DNA of 13,430 nucleotides from Candidatus Forterrea sp. (GTDB lineage: Archaea; Iainarchaeota; Iainarchaeia; Iainarchaeales; JAAZKV01). The stretch covers positions 1 through 13,430 of the forward strand of contig DYDN01000016.1 of assembly GCA_020717885.1 (NCBI GenBank). Reading direction: 5' to 3'. The notes under the pieces were generated by a model, which was given only the letters and a program-made list of their open reading frames with translations, did not search any database and was not told the origin of the DNA. Made by a program: the position numbers and the translations under genes. The first letter of the stretch is position 1. Each line of letters begins with the position of its first letter. Below are positions 5,537 to 12,203 of the stretch, one piece after another.

Positions 5537-6484
5537 ATGGAAAAAATAAAACTTGCTTTCAAATACTTCCCAAGAGAGGCAGTAAAGGAAGATGATTATT
5601 TTAGGACTTTTCTAAATAAGCATTTTCTGTGGGAAGAAAGCACAAATCCGGATTTTGTTCTTTTCTCTGCGTTCACGGGAGAAAAGGACAGAAAAATGCC
5701 AAAAATCGATGGGAACTTTAAAAAAATATTCTGGACCGGAGAGAATATACGCGTTGATATGAAGAAATGTGATTATGGATTTGGATTTGAGTATGAAGAG
5801 GAAATAAAAAATAAAAAGTATATGCGCCTCCCGCTGTATATTTACTATGGCGCAGGAAGAGATCTTACAAAAAAGAAACACCCCGCACAAATAAGCAGGC
5901 AAAAAACAAAATTCTGCAATTATGCTTATTCAAAGGATGCTAAAGAGAGAGTGGAATTTTTCAAAGAACTATCAAAATACAAAAAAATTGACGCGCCTGG
6001 AAAGTCAATGAATAATATGAACCCGATTGTGCCGCAAAAACTTGGACACTTTATAGGACCACTTCAACGAATAGAGAAGATTATTATCAAAAAACACACC
6101 CTCTCAGCACTTCTCTCAAGACACTTTGGGAATTGGAGGCAGGATGTTATTAATTTCCAAAAACCACACAAATTCACTATTGCGTTTGAAAACTCATCAT
6201 ACCCAGGATACACTACGGAGAAAATATATCACCCGATGCTTGTAAACTCAATACCAATATACTGGGGAAATCCGGAGATTGGGAGAGATTTTAACACAAA
6301 AAGTTTTGTGAATTACTTTGATTATAATGACACAAAGAAAGTCGCGGATGCTGTGATTGAGCTTGACACTAATCAAAAAAAATATCTTAATATGCTTTCA
6401 CAGCCTTGGTTTAAGGGAAATAACCCGAATAAGTGGTGCAATGAGGAACGGATTGTAAAACAATTTAAGAAAATATTTGGGTGA
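5537..6484 (+). CDS. GT10 family (alpha-1,3/4-fucosyltransferase-like) glycosyltransferase
   Basis: The 315-residue product carries the GT10 landmarks: FWTGENIR (65-72), the RLPLYIYY segment (97-104), KFCNYAYSKDAKER (125-138), then the donor-binding block KFTIAFENS (212-220), GYTTEKI (224-230) and PIYWGNP (240-246). Characterised GT10 enzymes move fucose from GDP-fucose to GlcNAc or Glc. K125, N218 and the E-N-S / TEK region match the conserved donor-site residues. An insert of about 50 residues (160-210) separates the two halves. The length is like short bacterial members. No signal anchor is seen, so it should act in the cytoplasm. I chose ATG 5537 over the TTG one codon upstream, because AGGT lies 7 nt before it. 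It is first of four tightly packed genes. No GDP-fucose synthesis genes lie in the window, so the donor sugar is uncertain. Confidence 0.85.
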   Translation: MEKIKLAFKYFPREAVKEDDYFRTFLNKHFLWEESTNPDFVLFSAFTGEKDRKMPKIDGNFKKIFWTGENIRVDMKKCDYGFGFEYEEEIKNKKYMRLPLYIYYGAGRDLTKKKHPAQISRQKTKFCNYAYSKDAKERVEFFKELSKYKKIDAPGKSMNNMNPIVPQKLGHFIGPLQRIEKIIIKKHTLSALLSRHFGNWRQDVINFQKPHKFTIAFENSSYPGYTTEKIYHPMLVNSIPIYWGNPEIGRDFNTKSFVNYFDYNDTKKVADAVIELDTNQKKYLNMLSQPWFKGNNPNKWCNEERIVKQFKKIFG

Positions 6485-6488
6485 ACAT

Positions 6489-7217
6489 ATGACAAAGCGC
6501 TTCGCAAACGAAATAATCAACAAAATAAGACCGATTCTCGGAATCCCTTTTATAAGAAACGGTATTTTGCTGTGGCATGTAACTGTTAATGAAAAAATAA
6601 AGGGCTCCTACAGCCAAAAGGGAGAGGACCTGATAATAGAACGCATACTTAAAACCCCAAAAAAAGGATTCTATGTTGATGTAGGCGCAAATAATCCGAT
6701 TGATTGCAGCAACACGGCAAGGTTCTTCAAAAAAGGTTGGAGCGGGATAAATATTGAACCAAACCCAAAGAATATTTTACTTTTCAAAAGAAAACGCCCT
6801 ACCGACACAAACCTCGGAATCGGAATTGCATCTAAAAAAGGGGTTTTGAATTATTATGAGTTCGAAGAAGACATGCTCTCAACTTTTTCAGAGAAAGAAG
6901 CCGAAGAATATAAAAAACAGGGGAAAAGAATTGTTAAAAAACATAGAATTAGGGTGGAAAAACTTTCAACAGTGTTGGGCAAATATACAAGGAGTGAAAT
7001 TGATTTCCTATCAATTGACACTGAAGGTTTTGACATGGAGGTTCTAAAAAGTAATGACTGGAACAAATACAGACCAAAAACCATTTGCATTGAATCAACA
7101 TCAAGGGGATATGGAAGAGATTTATCTGATGAATTTGATAAATACCTCTCAACAAGGGGCTACAAAAAAGCGGCACAAACAAGACTGAATACAATTTATA
7201 TGAGGGAAATTAAATGA
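6489..7217 (+). CDS. FkbM-type SAM-dependent methyltransferase
   Basis: The 242-residue product belongs to the FkbM (Methyltransf_21) family, which O-methylates sugars and other small molecules using SAM. Seen are the entry motif YSQKGEDLII (41-50), motif I FYVDVGANNP (61-70, with D64 and G66), the acidic strand-2 end NIEPNP near residue 90, and IDFLSIDTEGFDMEVL near residues 170-183, the family hallmark. ATG 6489 is preferred over the TTG at 6477, because GGGTGA (6479-6484), which overlaps the stop of the fucosyltransferase gene, lies 4 nt before it. Four bases separate the two genes, and the end overlaps the ALG14-like gene by ATGA, so translation is probably coupled. In this setting it most likely methylates a glycan residue; the exact acceptor is unknown. 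Confidence 0.88.
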   Translation: MTKRFANEIINKIRPILGIPFIRNGILLWHVTVNEKIKGSYSQKGEDLIIERILKTPKKGFYVDVGANNPIDCSNTARFFKKGWSGINIEPNPKNILLFKRKRPTDTNLGIGIASKKGVLNYYEFEEDMLSTFSEKEAEEYKKQGKRIVKKHRIRVEKLSTVLGKYTRSEIDFLSIDTEGFDMEVLKSNDWNKYRPKTICIESTSRGYGRDLSDEFDKYLSTRGYKKAAQTRLNTIYMREIK

Positions 7218-7663
7218 AAATTTGCATAGCAGCAAGCGCAGGGGGGCATATTATTGAGGCCATGCAGCTTAAAGAGGCTTGGGCGGGAAAGGAATATTTT
7301 TTTATAAGCGATAAAAGAATTAATGCAAAAAGCATAGCAAGGAAAGAGAAAATGTATTTCATAATCCAGCCTAAACGAAATTATTTCAGAACACTAGTCG
7401 CATTCATTCAAACTATAGTAATTTTCATCAAAGAAAACCCAAATGTAATAATTAGCACTGGGGCGGAAATTGGATACCCTGCACTAATACTTGGATGGAT
7501 TCTTGGGAAAAAAACGATTTATATTGAGTCACTGGCAAGGGTAAATTCTCCAAGCCTTTGCGGGAAGCTGGTTTATGGAAAAGTTGATCACTTTTATGTC
7601 CAGTGGCCCGAAGGCAAGAAATGGTTTCCAAAAGCGAAGTATGTTGGGAGTGTGTTTGAATGA
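7214..7663 (+). CDS. ALG14-like subunit of a two-part UDP-sugar glycosyltransferase
   Basis: This 149-residue protein matches ALG14 / PssD / EpsE, the membrane-recruiting, acceptor-binding half of a split GT28-type enzyme. It starts with the nucleotide-fold pattern SAGGH (8-12). It has STGAEIGYPA in the middle and the ALG14 block IESLARV..PSL.GKL, followed by VQWPEGKKWFPKAKYVGSVF. In eukaryotes ALG14 holds ALG13 at the ER membrane, and together they add the second GlcNAc to Dol-PP-GlcNAc. Here no N-terminal membrane anchor is present; a hydrophobic stretch (about 60-72) may bind the membrane. It overlaps both neighbours by ATGA. Bacterial exopolysaccharide pairs share these domains, so the transferred sugar could be glucose or another. 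Confidence 0.88.
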   Translation: MKICIAASAGGHIIEAMQLKEAWAGKEYFFISDKRINAKSIARKEKMYFIIQPKRNYFRTLVAFIQTIVIFIKENPNVIISTGAEIGYPALILGWILGKKTIYIESLARVNSPSLCGKLVYGKVDHFYVQWPEGKKWFPKAKYVGSVFE

Positions 7664-8118
7664 AAACCAGAATATTTGTTAATGTTGGCTCCACTTATCC
7701 ATTTGACAGATTGATTAAGGAGATGGACTTGGTTGCAAAAGATAAACGATATGATATATTTCTTCAGACAGGAAAATCAAATTACCTACCAAAAAACTGC
7801 AAACACAAGGATTTTTTTGATGATGTGGGCTTTCAAAAAATGCTCGCTTGGGCGAACATAGTTGTGAGTCACGCGGGAGTGGGAAGCATACTAGAAGTTG
7901 TGGAAGCAAAAAAGAAGCTTATTCTAATTCCCCGGATGAAAAAATTTAGGGAGGCGGTTGATGACCACCAAATAGAGATTTGCAAAGCGTTTAATGAGAA
8001 ATTCAAAATTCCTTGGGAAGCTGATGCAAAGAATCTAATAAAGCACTTTTCAACAACTACCTCTCTTAAGATAAAGAGAACTGGAAAACTGGCAAACGAG
8101 ATAAAACAGCTTATTTAG
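7660..8118 (+). CDS. ALG13-like catalytic/donor-binding subunit
   Basis: This 152-residue protein is the GT28 C-terminal domain on its own, as in ALG13 / PssE / EpsF. Motifs are IFVNVGST.PFDRLI at the N-terminus, VVSHAGVGSILEV (the UDP-sugar binding glycine loop) and KKLILIPRMKKFREAVDDHQIEI, which corresponds to the ALG13 'P....DNHQ.E' block. It should pair with the ALG14-like protein encoded just upstream; the 4-base ATGA overlap would give matched amounts of the two. It is the last gene of the operon and ends 24 bp from the convergent GT2 gene. The partner and reaction class are well supported; the sugar and acceptor are inferred. Confidence 0.9.
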   Translation: MKTRIFVNVGSTYPFDRLIKEMDLVAKDKRYDIFLQTGKSNYLPKNCKHKDFFDDVGFQKMLAWANIVVSHAGVGSILEVVEAKKKLILIPRMKKFREAVDDHQIEICKAFNEKFKIPWEADAKNLIKHFSTTTSLKIKRTGKLANEIKQLI

Positions 8119-8142
8119 TCACTAGTTATAGAGGAATATAAT

Positions 8143-8901
8143 TTATCCCTTATGAAGCTTAATCCCAACCAGAAGAAGAAATCGCTTAGTCAATGAAAAG
8201 AGCTTGTGCTTTAATAAAATCTTTAAAAAAGCAAGGAACCCAAAATATTGTTTAATAATCGCCTCGGTTTCCTTATAAGAAACTTTCCCCGAACTTATGC
8301 CCCCCATTGTCATTATTGCAATAATCTCGCCGATTTTTTTTACCTTCCTCTCTGAAGCCAAAACCCTGCAAAAAAAATCAAAGTCAGCGGAAGAGCGATA
8401 CTTTGTATTGAACGGATGGGCGAGCAAGAGACTTCTCTTAACAAACGAACCCTGGTGAGGCGGCATGTTGCCTTTTTTTAGTTCCTCAATTGAAGCTTTT
8501 CGGGAAACCCTCACATATGAATTCTCTTCAGGATAAAAAAATTCAATATCCCCAAAAACTAAATCATTTTCTGAGTCCAAAAAGGAGGTAACTTTTTCAA
8601 ACACATGCTTATCTTTGAGCGCATCATCCGCATTCAAGAAATAAATGTACTCTCCTTTTGCTTTTTTCACCGCAATATTCATCGCGTCATACAATCCTTT
8701 ATCTTGCCCGGATATGACTTTAGCTATTTTCTTTCCATATTTTGATACAATTGATAAAGTATTGTCCTTTGAAGCACCATCCTTGATAATATACTCAAAA
8801 TCATTAAAACCTTGTGATAAAACTGATTTAATTGCAGCGCTAATTGTTTTTTCAGCATTAAAACAAACAGTAACCACCGTAAGCCTGATTTTTTTAGCCA
8901 C
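8143..8901 (-). CDS. GT2 family glycosyltransferase
   Basis: The 252-residue product has a GT-A fold of family 2. VVTVCFNAEKTI begins the nucleotide-binding fold, IIKDGASKDNT (39-48) is the usual 'D(G/S)xSxDxT' block, GQDKGLYDAMN (65-75) follows, and FLNADD (89-93) is the metal-binding DxD equivalent. MPPHQGSF and SSADFDFFCR are typical of the WcaA-like subgroup that takes part in polysaccharide synthesis. The C-terminal 45 residues are hydrophobic and basic, suggesting membrane association without a full span. The start is a GTG at 8901, supported by GGAGTG (8914-8909) 7 nt upstream, which overlaps the end of the GT4 gene. It is last in the minus operon. Donor and acceptor cannot be read from sequence. 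Confidence 0.88.
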   Translation of the reverse strand: MAKKIRLTVVTVCFNAEKTISAAIKSVLSQGFNDFEYIIKDGASKDNTLSIVSKYGKKIAKVISGQDKGLYDAMNIAVKKAKGEYIYFLNADDALKDKHVFEKVTSFLDSENDLVFGDIEFFYPEENSYVRVSRKASIEELKKGNMPPHQGSFVKRSLLLAHPFNTKYRSSADFDFFCRVLASERKVKKIGEIIAIMTMGGISSGKVSYKETEAIIKQYFGFLAFLKILLKHKLFSLTKRFLLLVGIKLHKG

Positions 8902-8907
8902 CCTAAT

Positions 8908-10017
8908 TCACTCCAAAACTTTTTCATATATTGCTTTTGTTTGCAAAGCTGTATTTTCCAAGGAAAACGCTTTTGTGCGTTCAAAGCCGCGTTCAACCAA
9001 AAGCGCCCTCATTTTTTCATCAAACAAAACATTTGAAATTGTTTCCCGCATTGACACTTCATCAAGGGGATCAAAATATGCAGCGGCGTCCCCAACCACC
9101 TCTGGGAAACAACTTGCATTGCTTATAGCCATTGGGCAACCACAATTAAATGATTCAAGCAGCGGTATCCCAAACCCCTCATAAGCCGAGGGAAATACAA
9201 ATAGCTTTGCGTGCCCATAAAGATAAATCAGGTCATCATCATTTACTTTATAGATAATCACCCTGTTTTTTACACCAAGTTCATCAAAATATTTCAGCTC
9301 AGCCTCTGAAAAAGGATCACCCGCGCACACGACGTATAATTTAGGATTGTCTTTTAGAATCGGAGAAACTGATTTTAAGAAAAAGTCAAAATTCTTATAC
9401 CTGCTCCTTGAACCAACAAACAGAATGTATTCGTTCGGAACACCTGCCAATCTAGTCTCGTTTACAACCGAGTGGGGCAATATGTGTGTGGCAAGATATG
9501 CAACACCAATTTTATCGCTCTCCACACCAAATTGATCAATCAAATCCTTTTTTGTATTATTCGAGGCCGCAATAAACATTGATGCCGAGGAAAGCAAATT
9601 CTTTTTTTCAGCAGAGAATTTAACCCCCTCTACAAAAAATTCGGGAAACTTTTCCATTATTAAATCAAAGAAGTTTATCACAAATGGAACTTTTATTTTA
9701 TTTACAAAATAATCCTGAAAATATGTCGGGTGAAATAAATCAAATTTGCCGGTGTTTAACAGGCGCATCGTATTTGCCCGATTTAATTTATTGGGCCAGA
9801 AAGTAAGCACATTTCTGCCATTAACAAGGAGTTTTGGGAATGGAACACTTTTTGAGTAAGGTTTGCCATTAATGAAACGATTATTTGAGAAAAGTGTTGC
9901 GCTTTTAAAATCAAATAACTTTTTCTCATAAGCAAAATCCATTAGCCCCGCATAGTACCTTGATATTCCGCCATAGTTTTGATACCAAAAAATCTGATAA
10001 TCATATAGTACATTCAA
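8908..10017 (-). CDS. GT4 family glycosyltransferase
   Basis: This 369-residue GT-B fold enzyme has the usual N-terminal YDYQIFWYQNYGGISRYY acceptor-side segment, S151 in AASNNTKKDL, the donor-domain start FVGSRSRYKN (200-209) and the EX7E motif with E280 and E288 in YEGFGIPLLESF, followed by NCGCP. These are standard for GT4 (Glycos_transf_1), which uses nucleotide sugars with retention. I chose a TTG start at 10017: a perfect GGGTGAT site (10028-10022) lies 4 nt before it and the protein then begins MNVLYDYQIF, the common family beginning. A GTG nine bases upstream (10026) is inside that site and is less likely. The gene lies between the epimerase (48-nt gap) and GT2. Confidence 0.88.
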   Translation of the reverse strand: MNVLYDYQIFWYQNYGGISRYYAGLMDFAYEKKLFDFKSATLFSNNRFINGKPYSKSVPFPKLLVNGRNVLTFWPNKLNRANTMRLLNTGKFDLFHPTYFQDYFVNKIKVPFVINFFDLIMEKFPEFFVEGVKFSAEKKNLLSSASMFIAASNNTKKDLIDQFGVESDKIGVAYLATHILPHSVVNETRLAGVPNEYILFVGSRSRYKNFDFFLKSVSPILKDNPKLYVVCAGDPFSEAELKYFDELGVKNRVIIYKVNDDDLIYLYGHAKLFVFPSAYEGFGIPLLESFNCGCPMAISNASCFPEVVGDAAAYFDPLDEVSMRETISNVLFDEKMRALLVERGFERTKAFSLENTALQTKAIYEKVLE

Positions 10018-10065
10018 ACAAATCACCCAAAATATTCCTTTCTAAGAACATAGTCTCATTTCCCG

Positions 10066-11082
10066 TTAACTAAATAAGTCCTTATTATCTTTTACCCATT
10101 TAGCGAGTCTTTCAACACCATCAATTACCCTTACTTTCGGCTCCCACCCAAAGTCTCTCTTCGCCTTTGAGATGTCGCAGACAAATACTGGCTGATCTCC
10201 AGGGCGCCAGTCACTAAACGAATACTTTATTTTCTTTGAATACGCTTTTTCAAGATTTTTTATTAGTTCAAGAAGAGACATCGCATTTGAGGAGCCTCCA
10301 CCAACATTATATATCTGCCCGGAGGTTTTATCGATGTTCTTGAGAGCAAGCTCATAAGCACTAACCAAGTCATCAATGAACAATACATCCCGTACTTGTT
10401 TTCCATCACCGTAAATAGTAAGTGGTTTGTCAAAGAGAGTTGCTATTGTGAACCATGCCACCCAGCCCTGATCCTCAACCCCGAACTGACGGTACCCAAA
10501 AATACAGCTCTGCCTGAACACCACTGTTTTTAGACCGTAAATTCTTGAATAGTCTCTTACATACTGCTCGGCACATCCCTTGGAACAGCCATAAGGGGAG
10601 TGAAAGTCAAGAAGACGGTCTTCTGCAATTCCAAGAGGATAATCAGCATACTCATAACGACCATTTCTTTCAACAGTTTTTATATCCTCCATTCCGCCAT
10701 AAACCTTGTTTGTAGACGAGTAAAACACAATCGGTTTTTTCTTTGATTTTCTTACAGCCTCAAGAACATTAAATGTTCCAAGAGCATTTAACTCAAAATC
10801 TTCTCTAGGATCAACAACTGAAGTGGTTACAGCAACCTGCGCAGCAAAATGAAAAACTACATCCACTCGCTCCATTACTTTATCTAAAACATTCTGGTCA
10901 TACCTAATATCTGCTTTAATAAAGTCAATATTTTTATTATTCGCATTAAGCCAGGCAAGATTCTTTTCAACATTCACTCTTGAAAGGTTATCAAGGACAA
11001 TTACATTGTTTCCATTCTTTGCAAATTTGTCTGCAAGATTGCTCCCAATAAATCCCGCTCCGCCGGTTACAAGTACATTCAT
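10066..11082 (-). CDS. NAD-dependent sugar-nucleotide epimerase, CDP-paratose 2-epimerase (RfbE/Tyv)-like
   Basis: The 338-residue product is an extended short-chain dehydrogenase. The NAD-binding GGAGFIGS (7-14), D31 at the end of strand 2, T124 in YSSTNKVYGG and the catalytic Y164-x3-K168 in SPYGCSKG are all present. The run VVFRQSCIFGYRQFG followed by EDQGWVAWF is, from memory, diagnostic of CDP-paratose/CDP-tyvelose 2-epimerases rather than GalE or RmlB. That enzyme makes CDP-tyvelose, a 3,6-dideoxyhexose donor. No genes for the earlier CDP-sugar steps are in the window. ATG 11082 is preferred to the TTG at 11097, since GGTGA (11091-11087) lies 4 nt before it. That site overlaps the stop of the preceding gene, so translation is probably coupled. 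Confidence 0.85.
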   Translation of the reverse strand: MNVLVTGGAGFIGSNLADKFAKNGNNVIVLDNLSRVNVEKNLAWLNANNKNIDFIKADIRYDQNVLDKVMERVDVVFHFAAQVAVTTSVVDPREDFELNALGTFNVLEAVRKSKKKPIVFYSSTNKVYGGMEDIKTVERNGRYEYADYPLGIAEDRLLDFHSPYGCSKGCAEQYVRDYSRIYGLKTVVFRQSCIFGYRQFGVEDQGWVAWFTIATLFDKPLTIYGDGKQVRDVLFIDDLVSAYELALKNIDKTSGQIYNVGGGSSNAMSLLELIKNLEKAYSKKIKYSFSDWRPGDQPVFVCDISKAKRDFGWEPKVRVIDGVERLAKWVKDNKDLFS

Positions 11083-11086
11083 TATC

Positions 11087-12028
11087 TCACCTTCCAAAAG
11101 ATTTTTTTAAAAAAGCCCTTGCCCAAAAAGGCAAAAACCACATAACATTCATATACCATTTTGTGTTAAACCATCTATTAAAAGTAAAGGTATCCGCAGC
11201 AACATTTCTCTCAACCTTACTTGGGTGAATCAAACTATGGATTGATTCAAGCTTTATCTGACTGAGAAACTTTCTTGATTCCATTGTGTGAGTGGATTCA
11301 CCAGAAAACCCAATATTTACCACAAGATTCCTGTTTGGGTAAACAGAAAGCATTTTACTCTTCCAAAAGGCAAAGATCCACTGCACATCCCACGTAATAG
11401 CAGGATGGGAGTGAATTTCATCAAACCACTTCGAAAAAACTCTTTTTTCATCATTTGAAACAAACAACTCCTCCAACTTTGAACCATTGGATTTTATTCT
11501 AAGCCAATCGGACATAATAAGGTCATACTTACTCCAGGCTCTACGCCAGCTTGCCCACCCCCAGATATGTGGATAGCGCGAAAAAAAATAACTCTCTTTC
11601 ACACTTATCCCGCCGCCATGTTGAAAATTTCCCCCCGAAATTGACCCAACTTTTTTATTGTTTTTATATTTCACAAGCAGGGTGCTACAAAAAGTAAAGA
11701 AACTCGGATCCGGCAGGCAGTCATCTTCAATAATTATTCCCATTTCCTCATTTTTGAAAAACCAAGTAATTGCAGAACTAACAGCCTTTCCACAGCCAAG
11801 ATTTTCTCTTCTAAAAAGGGTTTTTACTTTGCACGGCCAGTCGACAGCGGTTGCAATTCTTCTTGTTTCTTCGCACAGTGCTTTTTCGTTGGCCCTCTCT
11901 TTCCTTGGGCCATCCGCAGCAACATATAATTTATTTGGCCGCGCTTTTCTAATTTCTTCAAAAACTCTTGCCGTGGTTTCTGGGCGATTGAAAACCAAAA
12001 GCAATACCGGGGCAATAGATTTTGTCAT
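11087..12028 (-). CDS. GT-A glycosyltransferase of the HlpA-like (nucleotide-diphospho-sugar transferase) group
   Basis: The 313-residue product begins with APVLLLVFNRPETT and contains LYVAADGPRK, LFRRENLGCGKAVSSAI and IIIEDDCLPDPSFF, with E101-D102-D103 as the metal/nucleotide-sugar site. FFSRYPHIWGWASWRRAW follows. This order is typical of a family often named 'HlpA' or nucleotide-diphospho-sugar transferase, found in surface-glycan clusters; most members are uncharacterised. The C-terminus is Trp/Phe-rich and basic, perhaps membrane-associated. The start ATG 12028 is preferred over TTG 12043: GGTGA (12041-12037) lies 8 nt upstream. It is the first gene of the minus operon and its stop overlaps the ribosome-binding site of the epimerase gene. 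Confidence 0.83.
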   Translation of the reverse strand: MTKSIAPVLLLVFNRPETTARVFEEIRKARPNKLYVAADGPRKERANEKALCEETRRIATAVDWPCKVKTLFRRENLGCGKAVSSAITWFFKNEEMGIIIEDDCLPDPSFFTFCSTLLVKYKNNKKVGSISGGNFQHGGGISVKESYFFSRYPHIWGWASWRRAWSKYDLIMSDWLRIKSNGSKLEELFVSNDEKRVFSKWFDEIHSHPAITWDVQWIFAFWKSKMLSVYPNRNLVVNIGFSGESTHTMESRKFLSQIKLESIHSLIHPSKVERNVAADTFTFNRWFNTKWYMNVMWFLPFWARAFLKKSFGR

Positions 12029-12116
12029 CAGTTCAGTCACCAACTAAATTATCCAAACTAAAATTATTCTCTGCGGCAAAAACACCACGGCACACAAAAG
12101 GTTAAACAAATCAGCC

Positions 12117-12123
12117 TTATATA
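12117..12123 (-). promoter_or_regulatory. Candidate TATA box of the minus-strand glycan operon
   Basis: On the minus strand GGTATATAAGG contains a strong TATATAA core. It predicts a start near 12094 and a leader of about 66 nt before the HlpA-like gene. The core is nearly palindromic, so it could also act on the plus strand, but a better plus-strand box exists at 12176-12181. Confidence 0.5.
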
Positions 12124-12127
12124 CCAT

Positions 12128-12166
12128 CTAGTACAAATCTCTTTTGTCTGGTACAAACATCTTTTG
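12128..12166 (+). repeat. Tandem imperfect 19-bp direct repeat, 20-bp period, in the divergent promoter region
   Basis: CTAGTACAAATCTCTTTTG (12128-12146) and CTGGTACAAACATCTTTTG (12148-12166) match at 16 of 19 positions and are spaced 20 bp apart, about two helical turns. They lie between the two divergent TATA boxes, directly upstream of the GT-D-like gene promoter. Two binding sites on one face of the helix for a regulator are a reasonable inference; no regulator gene is in the window. Confidence 0.6.
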
Positions 12167-12175
12167 GTAAGTTAA

Positions 12176-12181
12176 TTTAAA
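12176..12181 (+). promoter_or_regulatory. TATA box of the GT-D-like gene
   Basis: TTTAAA is centred 25-26 bp before the ATG at 12204, giving a leaderless transcript. This spacing is the reason for choosing 12204 over the ATG at 12189, which would lie only about 10 bp from the box. Confidence 0.6.
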
Positions 12182-12203
12182 GCATTACATGCAATACTTA
12201 TGC

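Noticed and set aside
8645..9184. A 179-aa plus-strand frame across the GT2/GT4 junction
   Set aside because: It is antisense to two well-supported glycosyltransferase genes and its translation matches no recognisable domain.
11658..12047. A 129-aa plus-strand frame opposite the HlpA-like gene
   Set aside because: The minus strand encodes clear motifs (LLLVFNRPETT, IIIEDDCLPDP) over the same bases.
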